Origin: Agromyces sp. Marseille-P2726
Lineage (GTDB): Bacteria > Actinomycetota > Actinomycetes > Actinomycetales > Microbacteriaceae
Assembly: GCF_902809835.1 (NCBI RefSeq)
Contig: NZ_CADDWM010000014.1
Coordinates: 1 to 64,000, forward strand
Direction: 5' to 3'
Length of the DNA: 64,000 nt
Below are positions 47,869-57,800 of the stretch, one piece after another. Under the pieces are notes generated by a model, which saw nothing but the letters and a program-made list of their open reading frames with translations, searched no databases and had not been told where the DNA came from. The number at the start of each line of letters is the position of its first letter. Position 1 is the first letter of the stretch. The translations under genes were made by a program, and so were the position numbers.

Positions 47869-48654
47869 ATGATCGAGCTGAGCAGTGCCGACGGCGTCGC
47901 CGAGATCGTGCTGAACGCGCCCGAGAAGCTGAACGCACTCGACGCCGACGCGATCGCCGAGTTGTCCGACGCGTACCGCGAGGCCGAGCGGATGTCGCAG
48001 CGCGGCGACATCCGCGCACTCGTGCTGCGCGGCGAGGGCCGCGCGTTCTGCGCCGGTCGCGATATCTCGGGCGTCGACCCCCGGGAGGACGACGTGCTCG
48101 GCTACCTCGGCGGCCTCGTGCAGCCGCTGCTCGAGCGCATGGCCTCGTTCCCGGCGCCGACGTTCGCCGTCGCGCACGGCGCCTGCCTCGGCGTCGGCCT
48201 CGGGCTGCTCATCGCGAGCGACATCGTCTACGTCGCCGACACCGCGAAGATCGGCTCACCGTTCGCGAACCTGGGCGCAACGCTCGACTCGGGCGGCCAC
48301 GCGCTGTTCGTCGAGCGGCTCGGCGCGCACAAGACCATGGACCTCATCGTCACGGGCCGGCTCATGTCGGGCACCGAGGCGGTGGCGTCGGGCCTGTTCT
48401 CCCAGGTGTTCCCGGCCGAGGAGGTGACGGATGCCGCCCGCACGGCGGCCCGCGCCGCGGCATCCGGAGCCACCCAGGCGTTCGTGGCGTCGAAGGCGCT
48501 GGTGGCCGCCCTGCGCGACCAGCGGCTCGGGCTGTGGGACTCGATGGCCGAGGAGAACCGGGCCCAGGCGGCGCTCTGCGACACCGCCGACTACCGCGAG
48601 GGGTTCGCCGCGTTCCAGGAGAAGCGCAAGCCGGTCTTCGCCGGTCGGGGCTGA
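47869..48654 (+). CDS. paaG: Epoxide isomerase / enoyl-CoA isomerase (PaaG)
   Basis: A 261-residue crotonase-fold protein converting the 1,2-epoxide of phenylacetyl-CoA to oxepin-CoA. It has EIVLNAPEKLNALDADAIAE near 12-31, GEGRAFCAGRDISG, HGACLGVGLGLLIASDIVYV, and GATLDSGGHALFVERLGAHK, where an Asp rather than the hydratase Glu occupies the acid position, as expected of PaaG. ATG 47869 follows AGAGGAGAACACC. It lies 113 bp after paaE behind a family-B palindrome but in the same orientation. Confidence 0.87.
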   Translation: MIELSSADGVAEIVLNAPEKLNALDADAIAELSDAYREAERMSQRGDIRALVLRGEGRAFCAGRDISGVDPREDDVLGYLGGLVQPLLERMASFPAPTFAVAHGACLGVGLGLLIASDIVYVADTAKIGSPFANLGATLDSGGHALFVERLGAHKTMDLIVTGRLMSGTEAVASGLFSQVFPAEEVTDAARTAARAAASGATQAFVASKALVAALRDQRLGLWDSMAEENRAQAALCDTADYREGFAAFQEKRKPVFAGRG

Positions 48655-48784
48655 CCCCAGCTCACTCCCAGTTCGGGGGACATTTCGGGTCGGGGGGCTG
48701 CCGTTCCTGAGGGGGCCTCATAGGCTCGGTCTCGATCGGGTCCCACCCTGAGGGGACGCCGAAGTACCCGAACCCGGAGTCACC

Positions 48785-51442
48785 ATGAGAACACGCCCTG
48801 CGGCGATCCTCGTCGCATCCGCCACCGCCTTCGCGCTGATCCTGGGTTCGAATCCCGCGCTCGCATCGTCGGTCACGCAGGATGCCGCCGCTGCGGCGCC
48901 GATCGCCGTGCAGGCCGCCGCGGTACCGCCCGAGACGAACGAGATCGTGCTCGAGAACCGCAAGGGGGGCACGACCGCGTGGCGTCTCCCATGGAACGGG
49001 TACAACATGGCGAACGACAACAACCTGGAGATCAAGGGGTACGCGTCGGACGCGAGCGTGAACCGAGGCGAGACGGTCGGCATCCGTGCGCTCGCCGCAT
49101 CCACGGGCACGGCGAGTTACGGCGTGTATCGCCTCGGCTGGTACCAGGGCCTCGGGGGGCGCACGATGGCCAGCGGTACCTTCCAGGCCGGATCGCAGCC
49201 TGGGCGCGCGTGCACCCTCGATGGGACGACGGGCCTCATCGAGTGCCCATGGAACGACAGCTTCACGATCGAGACGAAGTACGCCGACGGCGAGCCCTGG
49301 CCCACCGGCATCTACGTCGTCACGCTGACCAAGGGCACCTGGCAGAACTACGCGTCGTTCGTCGTGCGGGACGACGCCAAGAAGAACGCGATCGTGCACC
49401 TGCAGTCGGCGCTCACCTCGCAGGCGTACAACAACTTCCCCGACAATGGCTGGACTGGCAAGAGCCTCTACCCCTACAACTCGTACGGAGCGAACACCAT
49501 CGGCGGCGACACTCGGGCCGTCAAGGTGAGTTTCGACCGGCCGTACTCGATGTCGGGCGCCGCCTTCGTGATGACCGACGACGCCCCGATGATCCGGTAC
49601 GCCGAGTCGCGCGGCTTCGACATGAAGTACACGACCGACACCGACCTGCACAACCGGCCCGACCTGCTCACGGGGCAGATCGGCATGGTGTCGGTCGGGC
49701 ACGACGAGTACTGGACGGGCGCCATGTTCACCGCGGCCGAGAAGGCGCGCGATGCCGGCGTCGACCTCGCGTACTTCGGTGCGAACAACGTCTACTGGCA
49801 GACGCGCATGGAGCCGTCCACCTTCAGCGGTGATGGCGATCGCGTCATGGTCGTCTATCGCGACCCGACCATCGACCCCGTGCAGGGCGCCGACGCCTCG
49901 GTCCGGTTCCGGTACCTCGACACCCCACGGCCCGAGCAGACGCTGATGGGGCAGATGTGGGACGAGGGCATCGGGATGACCCTTGGTGACTGGCCGTGGA
50001 CCGTCTCGCAGGCCGACCACTGGTTCTACCGGGGCACCGGTCTCGGCAACGGTTCCGAAATCCCGATGCTCGTCGGCATCGAGGTCGACCGGCGCCTGCC
50101 GTACTACCCCGAGCCGGCGCGACTCGCGGGCACCTCGACGGCGGTGCTCGCGAGCTCGTACTATACGGAGCGGCTAGAACCGTACAGGTGGGTCGGGCCC
50201 CAGGAGGCGACCCTCTACCAGGCGCCGTCCCAGGCGTACGTGTTCAGCGCCGGCACCCTGCGCTACCCGCGCGGGTTGTACGGCGACGGCCCGGCTGCTC
50301 AGCAGAGCGTGCGGAGCATGACGACGAACCTCTTCGCCAAGTTCCAAGGCCTGGCTGAGAATGCCGCCACGAAGCGGGTGGGTGGCGACGACCGCTACTC
50401 GACGGCTGTGGGACTCTCGCAGCACGCGTTCCCCGACCCCGACGATGTGCCCGTGGCGTACCTCGCGACCGGTGCGAACTACCCCGATGCGCTCGCCGCA
50501 GCAGCGGCCACGCAGGGTGATGGTCCCGTACTGCTCGTGCCGGGCGCGTCGATCCCGCAGGCCGTGCTCGACGAGCTCGCGCGGCTCACGCCGACCAAGC
50601 TCGAGGTCGTCGGTGGCTCGTCGGTGGTGTCGGATGCGGTCATGCAGCAGGCTTCGGCTGCCGCGGGCGTGACCGCCGTTCGTCGGTCGGGCGCCGACCG
50701 CTACGAGACCGCTGCCGCGCTCTCGGCGAACACGTTCGGGCCAGGTGTCCCGGTGGCGTACGTCGCGACCGGGGCGAACTTCCCCGACGCTCTCGCCGCC
50801 GGTGCGGCCGGAGCCCAGCTCGGTGGCCCGGTACTGCTCACCGCCGGCACCGCGCTCCCGCCGTCGACCAGGGCGGAGCTCGAGCGGCTCAAGCCGGCCC
50901 GCATCGTCGTCGTCGGCGGAGACGGGGTGGTCTCGAACGGCGTCCTCAGCGCCCTTGACCAGCTCGCACCCCAGACGGTGCGCTTGGCCGGTGCCGACCG
51001 GTACGAGACCGCGTTGGCGGTGGCCCGGGCCCTCGGCGCTCCCTCCTCCGCCCACACGGTGGGACTCGCCACGGCGCTCAACTTCCCCGACGCACTCGCG
51101 GCCGGCCCTGCCGTCGCGGCGGCAGGGGGTTCCCTGCTGCTCGTGAGTTCGACGCTCTCGCCGGCGGTCGCCGAGGAGCTCAGGCGCGCCGATCCGAGTC
51201 TGGTGCTCTTGGCGGGTTCCTCGGGCGCGATCCCCAATACGGTGATGAACCAGGTCGGGGCGCTGTTCCAGCCGGCCACGACCGGAACCGAGCCCGAGCC
51301 GCTGGCACCGCAGCGACGAGCCGCACCGCCCGCGCCGCCCGAGCCGGTGGACACCTGGAAGATCGAGCCGTACGACCAGCAGGAGCTGCCATGGGTCGAG
51401 CTGCCGACTGACGAGTGGCAGTACGATCCCGGCAGCGAGTGA
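48785..51442 (+). CDS. Secreted protein: DMFase-like domain plus three cell-wall-binding repeats
   Basis: An 885-residue exported protein. Signal peptide residues 1-28 end in ALAS. Residues 50-520 resemble the large domain of N,N-dimethylformamidase-type proteins (SVGHDEYWTGAMFTAAEKAR; DLAYFGANNVYWQTRM; RLGWYQGLGG). Whether it is an enzyme here is unknown. Three cell-wall-binding repeats of CWB2 type follow at about 530-815 (GGDDRYSTAVGLS, SGADRYETAAALS, AGADRYETALAVA; each with NxPDALAA). The acidic, Trp-containing tail PWVELPTDEWQYDPGSE is unusual. It is monocistronic, with a strong terminator after it. Confidence 0.85.
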   Translation: MRTRPAAILVASATAFALILGSNPALASSVTQDAAAAAPIAVQAAAVPPETNEIVLENRKGGTTAWRLPWNGYNMANDNNLEIKGYASDASVNRGETVGIRALAASTGTASYGVYRLGWYQGLGGRTMASGTFQAGSQPGRACTLDGTTGLIECPWNDSFTIETKYADGEPWPTGIYVVTLTKGTWQNYASFVVRDDAKKNAIVHLQSALTSQAYNNFPDNGWTGKSLYPYNSYGANTIGGDTRAVKVSFDRPYSMSGAAFVMTDDAPMIRYAESRGFDMKYTTDTDLHNRPDLLTGQIGMVSVGHDEYWTGAMFTAAEKARDAGVDLAYFGANNVYWQTRMEPSTFSGDGDRVMVVYRDPTIDPVQGADASVRFRYLDTPRPEQTLMGQMWDEGIGMTLGDWPWTVSQADHWFYRGTGLGNGSEIPMLVGIEVDRRLPYYPEPARLAGTSTAVLASSYYTERLEPYRWVGPQEATLYQAPSQAYVFSAGTLRYPRGLYGDGPAAQQSVRSMTTNLFAKFQGLAENAATKRVGGDDRYSTAVGLSQHAFPDPDDVPVAYLATGANYPDALAAAAATQGDGPVLLVPGASIPQAVLDELARLTPTKLEVVGGSSVVSDAVMQQASAAAGVTAVRRSGADRYETAAALSANTFGPGVPVAYVATGANFPDALAAGAAGAQLGGPVLLTAGTALPPSTRAELERLKPARIVVVGGDGVVSNGVLSALDQLAPQTVRLAGADRYETALAVARALGAPSSAHTVGLATALNFPDALAAGPAVAAAGGSLLLVSSTLSPAVAEELRRADPSLVLLAGSSGAIPNTVMNQVGALFQPATTGTEPEPLAPQRRAAPPAPPEPVDTWKIEPYDQQELPWVELPTDEWQYDPGSE

Positions 51443-51449
51443 TCGACAC

Positions 51450-51484
51450 GAGGAGGCGGGCCCACGGTGGGGGCCCGCCTCCTC
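51450..51484. terminator. Strong bidirectional terminator hairpin
   Basis: GAGGAGGCGGGCCC (51450-51463) pairs perfectly with GGGCCCGCCTCCTC (51471-51484) over a 7-nt loop, between the convergent CWB2 gene and mnhG. Confidence 0.88.
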
Positions 51485-51489
51485 GGGCG

Positions 51490-51849
51490 TCAGCGCGTGG
51501 ATTCCTCCTGGTCGTGCTCGGCGATGTCGCGACCCAGATCGTCCTCGATGAGGAGGTCACGTCGCACGTGATCGCTCCGATACGCACCGCGCCCCAGCAT
51601 GTGCGCCGTCATGGGCTGGGTGAGCAGCTGGAACGTCATGACGAGCACGGCCGTCGTCACGACGCCCCATGTGGGCACGCTCAGCACGATCGCGAGGAGC
51701 GCGGTGCCCAGCCCGAGCACCTGGGGCTTCGTCGCGGCATGCAGCCGGGTGAGCACATCGGGGAATCGCACGATGCCGATCCCCGCAGCCATGGACAGGA
51801 ACGCGCTCACGAGGATGAGCACGCCGACGGCGATCTCGGTGACGTTCAC
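51490..51849 (-). CDS. mnhG: Mnh/Mrp antiporter subunit G
   Basis: A 119-residue membrane subunit of the multi-protein Na+/H+ antiporter. It has three helices: the MnhG core GIGIVRFPDVLTRLHAATKP near 23-42, then LGLGTALLAIVLSVPTWGVV. The C-terminus is charged (GRDIAEHDQEESTR). It is the last gene of the operon and its start overlaps mnhF by four bases. Confidence 0.93.
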   Translation of the reverse strand: MNVTEIAVGVLILVSAFLSMAAGIGIVRFPDVLTRLHAATKPQVLGLGTALLAIVLSVPTWGVVTTAVLVMTFQLLTQPMTAHMLGRGAYRSDHVRRDLLIEDDLGRDIAEHDQEESTR

Positions 51850-52118
51850 GATGCATCCTGCTTGGCCATGAACCGGGCGATCGAGATCGAGCCGACCACC
51901 GCGAACATCGAAAGGACGAGCATGATGACGAGCGTGTCGGTGTGCTTGTTGAGGGCCATCTCGGCACCGAGGGCGCAGATCGCGATCGCCAGCAGCACAT
52001 CCGTCGCGAGGGCGCGGTCGAGGATCGATGGCCCGCGGATGATGTGGTAGACGGCGGCGATGGCGCCGACGGCGAACATGAGGCCGGCGCCGACGGCAGC
52101 GATGTTGAGGAACGTCAT
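51846..52118 (-). CDS. mnhF: Mnh/Mrp antiporter subunit F
   Basis: A 90-residue three-helix membrane protein. The family motif is YHIIRGPSILDRALATDVLL near 24-43, with the conserved Arg/Asp pair, and DTLVIMLVLSMFAVVGSISI follows. ATG 52118 overlaps the mnhE stop. The upstream in-frame extension is rejected because MnhF proteins start here. Confidence 0.93.
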   Translation of the reverse strand: MTFLNIAAVGAGLMFAVGAIAAVYHIIRGPSILDRALATDVLLAIAICALGAEMALNKHTDTLVIMLVLSMFAVVGSISIARFMAKQDAS

Positions 52119-52759
52119 GAGGCGCCTCCCTTCGGTGATCGATCGGACTCGGATGCGGCCGAGGCGGAGCTCCTCGCCCGCCCCTTGGCTGCCCGGCGTT
52201 CTCGACGGGCCGCGCGAACGGATGCCGCCTGCTCGCGTGTGCCGATGGCCAGCACGATGCCCTCCTCCATGCCGAGCACCTGGTTCCGCATGCGCTCGAT
52301 GTCGGCTTGCGTGCGCGTGCCGAGCAGGTGGAGGTAGAGCAGGCCCCGTTCCCGGTCGATGTCGACGACCACCGTGCCGGGGACGACCGAGGTGGCCTCG
52401 GCGGTGAGGGTGGGGACGAGATCGGATCGGGTGAGCAGCTGGATCGCGATGATCGAGTTCATCGGCTGCCAGCGTGGATTCACGGCGAAGAACCCGACCT
52501 GCAGCGACGCGATCGTCACGTCGAGCATCATGCGCAGGCCGAAGAGCAGGCCGCGCCACGGGTTGAAGCGCCCGCTGAGCAGGATGGGCGGCAGGTAGAG
52601 CACGCGGGTGATCGCGATCGCGAGCACCACGCCCGTGGTGATCGTGAGCACGTCGATGTGGTCCCAGAGGAAGATCCAGAGCACGACGAGCGCGACGAGC
52701 AGCGGCGCCTGGCGCCAGACCAGCCGCCAGCGCGACGTCTCGAGCTCGGCGCGGGTCAT
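52115..52759 (-). CDS. mnhE: Mnh/Mrp antiporter subunit E
   Basis: A 214-residue protein. Two N-terminal helices (APLLVALVVLWIFLWDHIDV) are followed by a soluble domain with FGLRMMLDVTIASLQVGFFA, SIIAIQLLTRSDLVPTLTAE and TVVVDIDRERGLLYLHLLGT, all typical of MnhE. The basic Ala/Arg tail (AARRERRAAKGRARSSAS) is longer than usual. ATG 52759 overlaps the mnhD stop; the stop overlaps mnhF. Confidence 0.93.
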   Translation of the reverse strand: MTRAELETSRWRLVWRQAPLLVALVVLWIFLWDHIDVLTITTGVVLAIAITRVLYLPPILLSGRFNPWRGLLFGLRMMLDVTIASLQVGFFAVNPRWQPMNSIIAIQLLTRSDLVPTLTAEATSVVPGTVVVDIDRERGLLYLHLLGTRTQADIERMRNQVLGMEEGIVLAIGTREQAASVRAARRERRAAKGRARSSASAASESDRSPKGGAS

Positions 52760-54339
52760 CGGATGCCTCGGGGGAAGACGAGCGACACGTACACGTCGGG
52801 GTCGACGAGGTTGGCGGCCGCCCGGCTGGTGAGGTCGAACAGCGGTCCGGCGAACACGGTGAGCAGGATCGTGAGCACGACGAGCGCCGTCGTGGCCGCG
52901 ACCATCAGCACCGGTGTCGTGCGCGTCGCCGTGACGGTGGCGCCCTCGGGCGCCTCCTGCACCGATTCGAGCAGCACCGATTCGTAGCCCTCGAGTTCCT
53001 CGCGGCGGCGCCAGAACACCATGTTCCAGAAGCGGGTCAGGGCGTACAGGGTGATGAGCGAGGTGATCGTGCCGGCGGCGATCACGGTCCAGATGAGCCA
53101 CGCCGGCCCTGCGGCATCCGCCCCCGCGTCGTCGGCTCCGGCGAGGAACAGCCCCACCTTGCCGAGGAAGCCCGAGAACGGCGGGATGCCGCCGAGGTTC
53201 AGCGCGGGGATGAAGAAGAGGATGGCCAGCAGCGGCGACGCCTTCAGCAGCCCGGCGAGCCGGTTGATCGAGGTGGCGCCGCCGAAGCGCTCGATGAGTC
53301 CGGTCGTGAGGAACAGGGTGGTCTGCACGGTGATGTGGTGCACGACGTAGTAGATGGTCGCCGCGTACCCGAGCTCGGTGCCGACGGCGATGCCGAAGAT
53401 CATGTATCCGATGTGGCTCACCAGGGTGAACGAGAGCAGTCGCTTGATGTCGGCCTGGGTGAGCGCGCCGAGGATGCCGATGAGCAAGGTCAGGCCGCCG
53501 ATGATCATGAGCAGCACGGTGAGGTCGTGCTCGGCGAAGATCACCGTCTCGGTGCGGATGATGGCGTAGACGCCGACCTTCGTGAGCAAGCCGGCGAACA
53601 CCGCGGTGACCGGTGCGGGCGCGGTCGGGTACGAGTCGGGCAGCCAGAACGACAGCGGGAACACCGCGGCCTTGATGCCGAACGCGATGAGCAGCAGCAG
53701 GTGCAGGATGAGCTGCACGTTCGACGGGAGCTCCGCGATGCGCACCGACAGGTGGGCGATGTTCGCGGTGCCCGTGGCGCCGTAGATGAGCGCGATCGCA
53801 CTGAGGAAGAACAGCGAGGAGACGAGGCTCACGATGATGTACGTGACGCCGGCGCGGATGCGCTCGCCGGTGCCGCCCAACGTCAGCAGCACATAGCTTG
53901 CGGAGAGGAGGATCTCGAACCCGACGTACAGGTTGAAGAGGTCGCCCGCGATGAAGGCGTTGAACACGCCCGCCGACAGGATCAGGTAGCTCGGGTAGAA
54001 GATCGACACCGGCGTCTCGCGGTGGCGGTCGGCCACGCCCTGTCCGACGGCGTAGATGAGCACGCCGAGCAGGACGATCGCCGAGATGATCAGCATGATC
54101 GCCGAGAGCCGGTCGACGACGAGGAGGATGCCGAAGGGCGCCTCCCATCCGCCGACGGTGACGGCCATGGGCTCGCCTCCGTCGACCGCGGCGAGGAGCA
54201 CGATCGCGATCACGGCCACGGCCGAGAGGACCGAGGCGCTGACGGCCATCTGGGCGCGCCGGCGCCGGCCGAGGATGAGCGCCGCGGCCGCTCCGAGGAG
54301 CGGGAGCAGCACCACGAGGGGCACGAGCACGGCCGTCAT
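52756..54339 (-). CDS. mnhD: Mnh/Mrp antiporter subunit D
   Basis: A 527-residue proton-pumping subunit related to NuoN/NuoL of complex I, with about 14 helices. The conserved channel regions are visible: FNLYVGFEILLSASYVLLTL near 130-149 with the key Glu, IKAAVFPLSFWLPDSYPTAP with the key Lys/Pro, and LSFTLVSHIGYMIFGIAVGT. ATG 54339 overlaps the mnhC stop. Confidence 0.94.
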   Translation of the reverse strand: MTAVLVPLVVLLPLLGAAAALILGRRRRAQMAVSASVLSAVAVIAIVLLAAVDGGEPMAVTVGGWEAPFGILLVVDRLSAIMLIISAIVLLGVLIYAVGQGVADRHRETPVSIFYPSYLILSAGVFNAFIAGDLFNLYVGFEILLSASYVLLTLGGTGERIRAGVTYIIVSLVSSLFFLSAIALIYGATGTANIAHLSVRIAELPSNVQLILHLLLLIAFGIKAAVFPLSFWLPDSYPTAPAPVTAVFAGLLTKVGVYAIIRTETVIFAEHDLTVLLMIIGGLTLLIGILGALTQADIKRLLSFTLVSHIGYMIFGIAVGTELGYAATIYYVVHHITVQTTLFLTTGLIERFGGATSINRLAGLLKASPLLAILFFIPALNLGGIPPFSGFLGKVGLFLAGADDAGADAAGPAWLIWTVIAAGTITSLITLYALTRFWNMVFWRRREELEGYESVLLESVQEAPEGATVTATRTTPVLMVAATTALVVLTILLTVFAGPLFDLTSRAAANLVDPDVYVSLVFPRGIR

Positions 54340-54851
54340 CGGTCGCCCCCTCCTTCGACGTGATCGCGGGCGGCGGCCTCGAGCTCGAGCTCCTCGTCGA
54401 GATCCTCGGGTCCCTCATCGCTGGCGTCGATGATCTCCTGGATCGCGGCGTCGTCGGCCGCGGAGCTGCGGATGAGGTCGGCCGCCTCCTCGGCGTCCTC
54501 GATGTCGTCGGTCACGTCGTCGACCTCGTCGCCCTTCACGCCGAGCTGGGCCAGCCACCACGAGCGGTAGATCAGCGCCAGCATGAACGCCGTGATGCCG
54601 AGGTTGATGACGATCGCCGTGAGGATGAACGCCTGCGGCAGGGGGTCGGAGATCTCGGCGGCGTCGACGCCCTCGTTGAGGATGGGGGCGAGGCCGGGGC
54701 TCCCGCTCATGAGGTAGATGAGGATGTTCACGGAGTTGCCCACCAGCAGGAATCCGATGAGCACGCGGGTCAGGCTGCGCTCGAGCATGATCGAGATGCC
54801 GGCGCCGAAGAGCACGGCCATGAGCCCGACGAGCGTGAGGGAACCGGTCAT
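54336..54851 (-). CDS. mnhC: Mnh/Mrp antiporter subunit C
   Basis: A 171-residue NuoK-like subunit with three helices (LIGFLLVGNSVNILIYLMSG; PLPQAFILTAIVINLGITAF). Typical MnhC is about 110-120 residues. The extra C-terminal 55 residues are strongly acidic (EVDDVTDDIEDAEEAADLIR, SDEGPEDLDEELELEAAARD), perhaps on the cytosolic face. ATG 54851 overlaps the stop of the mnhAB fusion. Confidence 0.93.
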   Translation of the reverse strand: MTGSLTLVGLMAVLFGAGISIMLERSLTRVLIGFLLVGNSVNILIYLMSGSPGLAPILNEGVDAAEISDPLPQAFILTAIVINLGITAFMLALIYRSWWLAQLGVKGDEVDDVTDDIEDAEEAADLIRSSAADDAAIQEIIDASDEGPEDLDEELELEAAARDHVEGGGDR

Positions 54852-57800
54852 CTGCTGGCCTCCTCGGGTCGATCGTCACCGGTGAGGGGGGTCACGAGCT
54901 CGGACTCCAGGTGCTCGGGTCGTTCGACGATCTCGGGTCCCTCACCCTGTTCGATCACCTCGGCGGCCCGGTCGAGGTCGCCGCCCTCCTGGGAGTCGCT
55001 CTCGCCCGCCAGCTCCTCCTGCCGGTCGACCTCTCCGCCGAGCGCACGGAGGATGTCGAGCACCAGTCCGACCACGATCAGGTAGACACCGATGTCGAAC
55101 AGCGTCGACGTGCCGATCGAGATCGTGCCGAGGACCGGCACCTCCTGCTCGAACCAGGCCGATTCGAGCGGGAGGCCCCCGAAGAAGAGCGATCCCGCCG
55201 CGGTACCGGCGGCGAGCAGCAGACCGGTGCCCAGCAGCCTGCCGGCGTCGACGGGCGCCGCCTCTCCGAGCTCGTACCGTCCGCCCGCGAGGTATCGGGC
55301 GACGAGCGCGAGACCCGCGAGCAGGCCGCCGGCGAAGCCGCCGCCCGGTGCGTTGTGTCCGACGAAGAGCAGGAACACCGACACGACGATGGCCGGGTGG
55401 AAGAGCAGGCGCACGAGCACCTCGATGAGGATCGAGCGGTTGCGCGGCGAGAGGGTGCGGCCGGCGAGGATCCACGTCTGCCGGGTCGAAGCAGCCTCGG
55501 CCGCGGCATCCTCTTCGCCATCGGTGTTCGCGAGGCTGGTGCGCGGGGCACGGATGCTCCAGGCCGGCTCGGGCACGGGACGCAGGCGCTGGCTGCGGTC
55601 GACGCTGAGCTGGGGATCGAGGTCTTCGAGCCGAGGCGCGCCGCCCGTGCGCCCTGACACGAAGATCAGGCTGGCGACGCCGGTGGCGACGGCCACGAGC
55701 ACCGAGATCTCGCCGAGCGTGTCCCAGGCTCGGATGTCGACGAGGAGCACGTTGACGATGTTCTTGCCGTGCGCCTCGATCGCGAGCGCGGGCAGTCCCT
55801 CGGCGATCGTCGGCTGGATGCGCGCCCCGAGGGCGACGAGTCCGATGACGCCCATCACGAGGCCGGCGAGCGATCCGATGATGGCGCGGGCGAGCTTGTG
55901 CACCGGCGGGTTCCGCTGCGCGATCTGCTTCGGCAGTCGACGCATGACGAGCACGAAGACCACCAGCACGATGGTCTCGATGAGCGCCTGCGTGAGCGCG
56001 AGGTCGGGGGCGCCCGACATACCGAACAGCAGCACGAGGCCGTAGCCCGTGACACTGACCAGCAGCACGGCCGTGACCCGCTGCCGCACGGTCGCGGCCG
56101 CGACGGCGGCGACGCCCATGACCACGGCGATGAACGGCTGCGCCGGATAGTCCCAGAGGCGGAACTCCGCCGGCCAGGTGGTGTTCATCGCGGTCGCCGT
56201 GCCGAGCCCGCCGATGAACACCGCGGCGATGATCGCGAGGTAGCCGGGAAGGCCCTGGTGCTGGATCGCCGTCGTCACCGCGGCGGCCACCCGGTCGACG
56301 AGCGAGACCGTGCTGAGGTAGCCGCGCGCGGAGTCGAACATCGGTGAGACCGAGGCCTGCATCTTCGCGACGCGTTGGCGGCCCCAGACGAGCAGCGCGC
56401 CGAGGCCGAAGACCGCGACCGAGAGGGCCAGCGCCGGCTCGAGCCCGTGCCACAGCGCGAGGTGGTAGTCGCTCGGCCCCGGCAGTTCGTCGGCGTACGC
56501 CGCGAGCAGCGGTTCGATGCTCGTCAGCGCGAACCCGGCGACGAGACTCGCCACGGCGAGGACGCCGGGCGCCGTGCCGATCGCGCGCGGCACCGTGGTC
56601 AGGGGGGTCGGTGGGACGTCGGACCTCGTGAAGAACGCGCCCCACACGAACCGCACCGAGTAGGCGACGGTGAGCACCGAACCCGCGAACGCGCCGATGA
56701 GCGCGGCGACCGCCCATCCGTCGCCGGTTGCGATGGCATCGAGCTCGGCGGCGAACACGGCCTCCTTCGCGACGAACCCGAGCAGCGGCGGCAGACCCGC
56801 CATCGAGGCGGCCGCGAGGATGGCGAAGGTCGCGATCACCGGCATGCGCCGACCGAGCCCCGAGAGCTTGCGCCAGTCGCGAGTGCCTGCCGCATGGTCG
56901 ACGATGCCGACGATGAGGAACAGCGCGGCCTTGAACAGCGCGTGCGCGAGGAGGAGCGCGACCCCCGCGAGGGCGGCGTCGCGCGTGCCGAACCCGGTGA
57001 CGAGCACGAGGAAGCCGAGCTGGCTGACCGTGCCGTAGGCGAGCAGGAGCTTCAGGTCGTACTGCCGCAGGGCCCGCCATCCGCCCACGATCATGGTGAG
57101 CACGCCCAGGATGACGATGATCGGATGCCACACCGCCAGGTCTGCGTAGCCCGGCGCGAGTCGCGCGACGAGGTACACGCCCGCCTTCACCATGGCGGCG
57201 GCGTGCAGGTATGCCGACACCGGCGTGGGCGCCGCCATCGCCGCCGGGAGCCAGAAGTGGAACGGTACGAGGGCGCTTTTCGAGATCGCGCCGACGAGCA
57301 CGAGGGCGATGCCCCACTCGCCCGCCGCCCCGGTGACGGGGTCGGCGATGAGCTCGGCGAGCGACGACGTGCCGCCGGCGGCGACGAGCACGATGAGGCC
57401 GACGAGCATGGTGAGGCCGCCGAACGTGGTGACGGTGAGCGCCTGCAGGGCGGCACCGCGGCTCTCCTTCCTACCCGTGTAGTGCCCGATGAGGAGGTAC
57501 GAGAGCACGCTCGTCGCCTCCCAGAAGACGAACAGCAGGAACACGTCGTCTGCGGTGACCAGCCCCAGCATGACGCCGGCGAAGGCGAGGAGGAGGGCGG
57601 CGAATCGGCCGAGCGCGGGCTCGTCGTCGTCGAAGTAGTGCATGCAGTACAGCAGCACGAGGGCGCCGATGCCGGTCACGATGAGCGCGAGGAGCAGCGC
57701 GAGCGCATCGACACGGAACGAGATGGCCATGTCGAGCTGCGGGATCCACGGCACGGACTCGACGATCGGCCGGTCGGCGAGCACGTCGGGAAGCCACGTG

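Noticed and set aside
53335-57482. Acidic plus-strand open frames opposite the mnh operon
   Set aside because: They are antisense to the antiporter genes, rich in Glu/Asp/Arg/His from the complement of hydrophobic codons, and have no ribosome sites.
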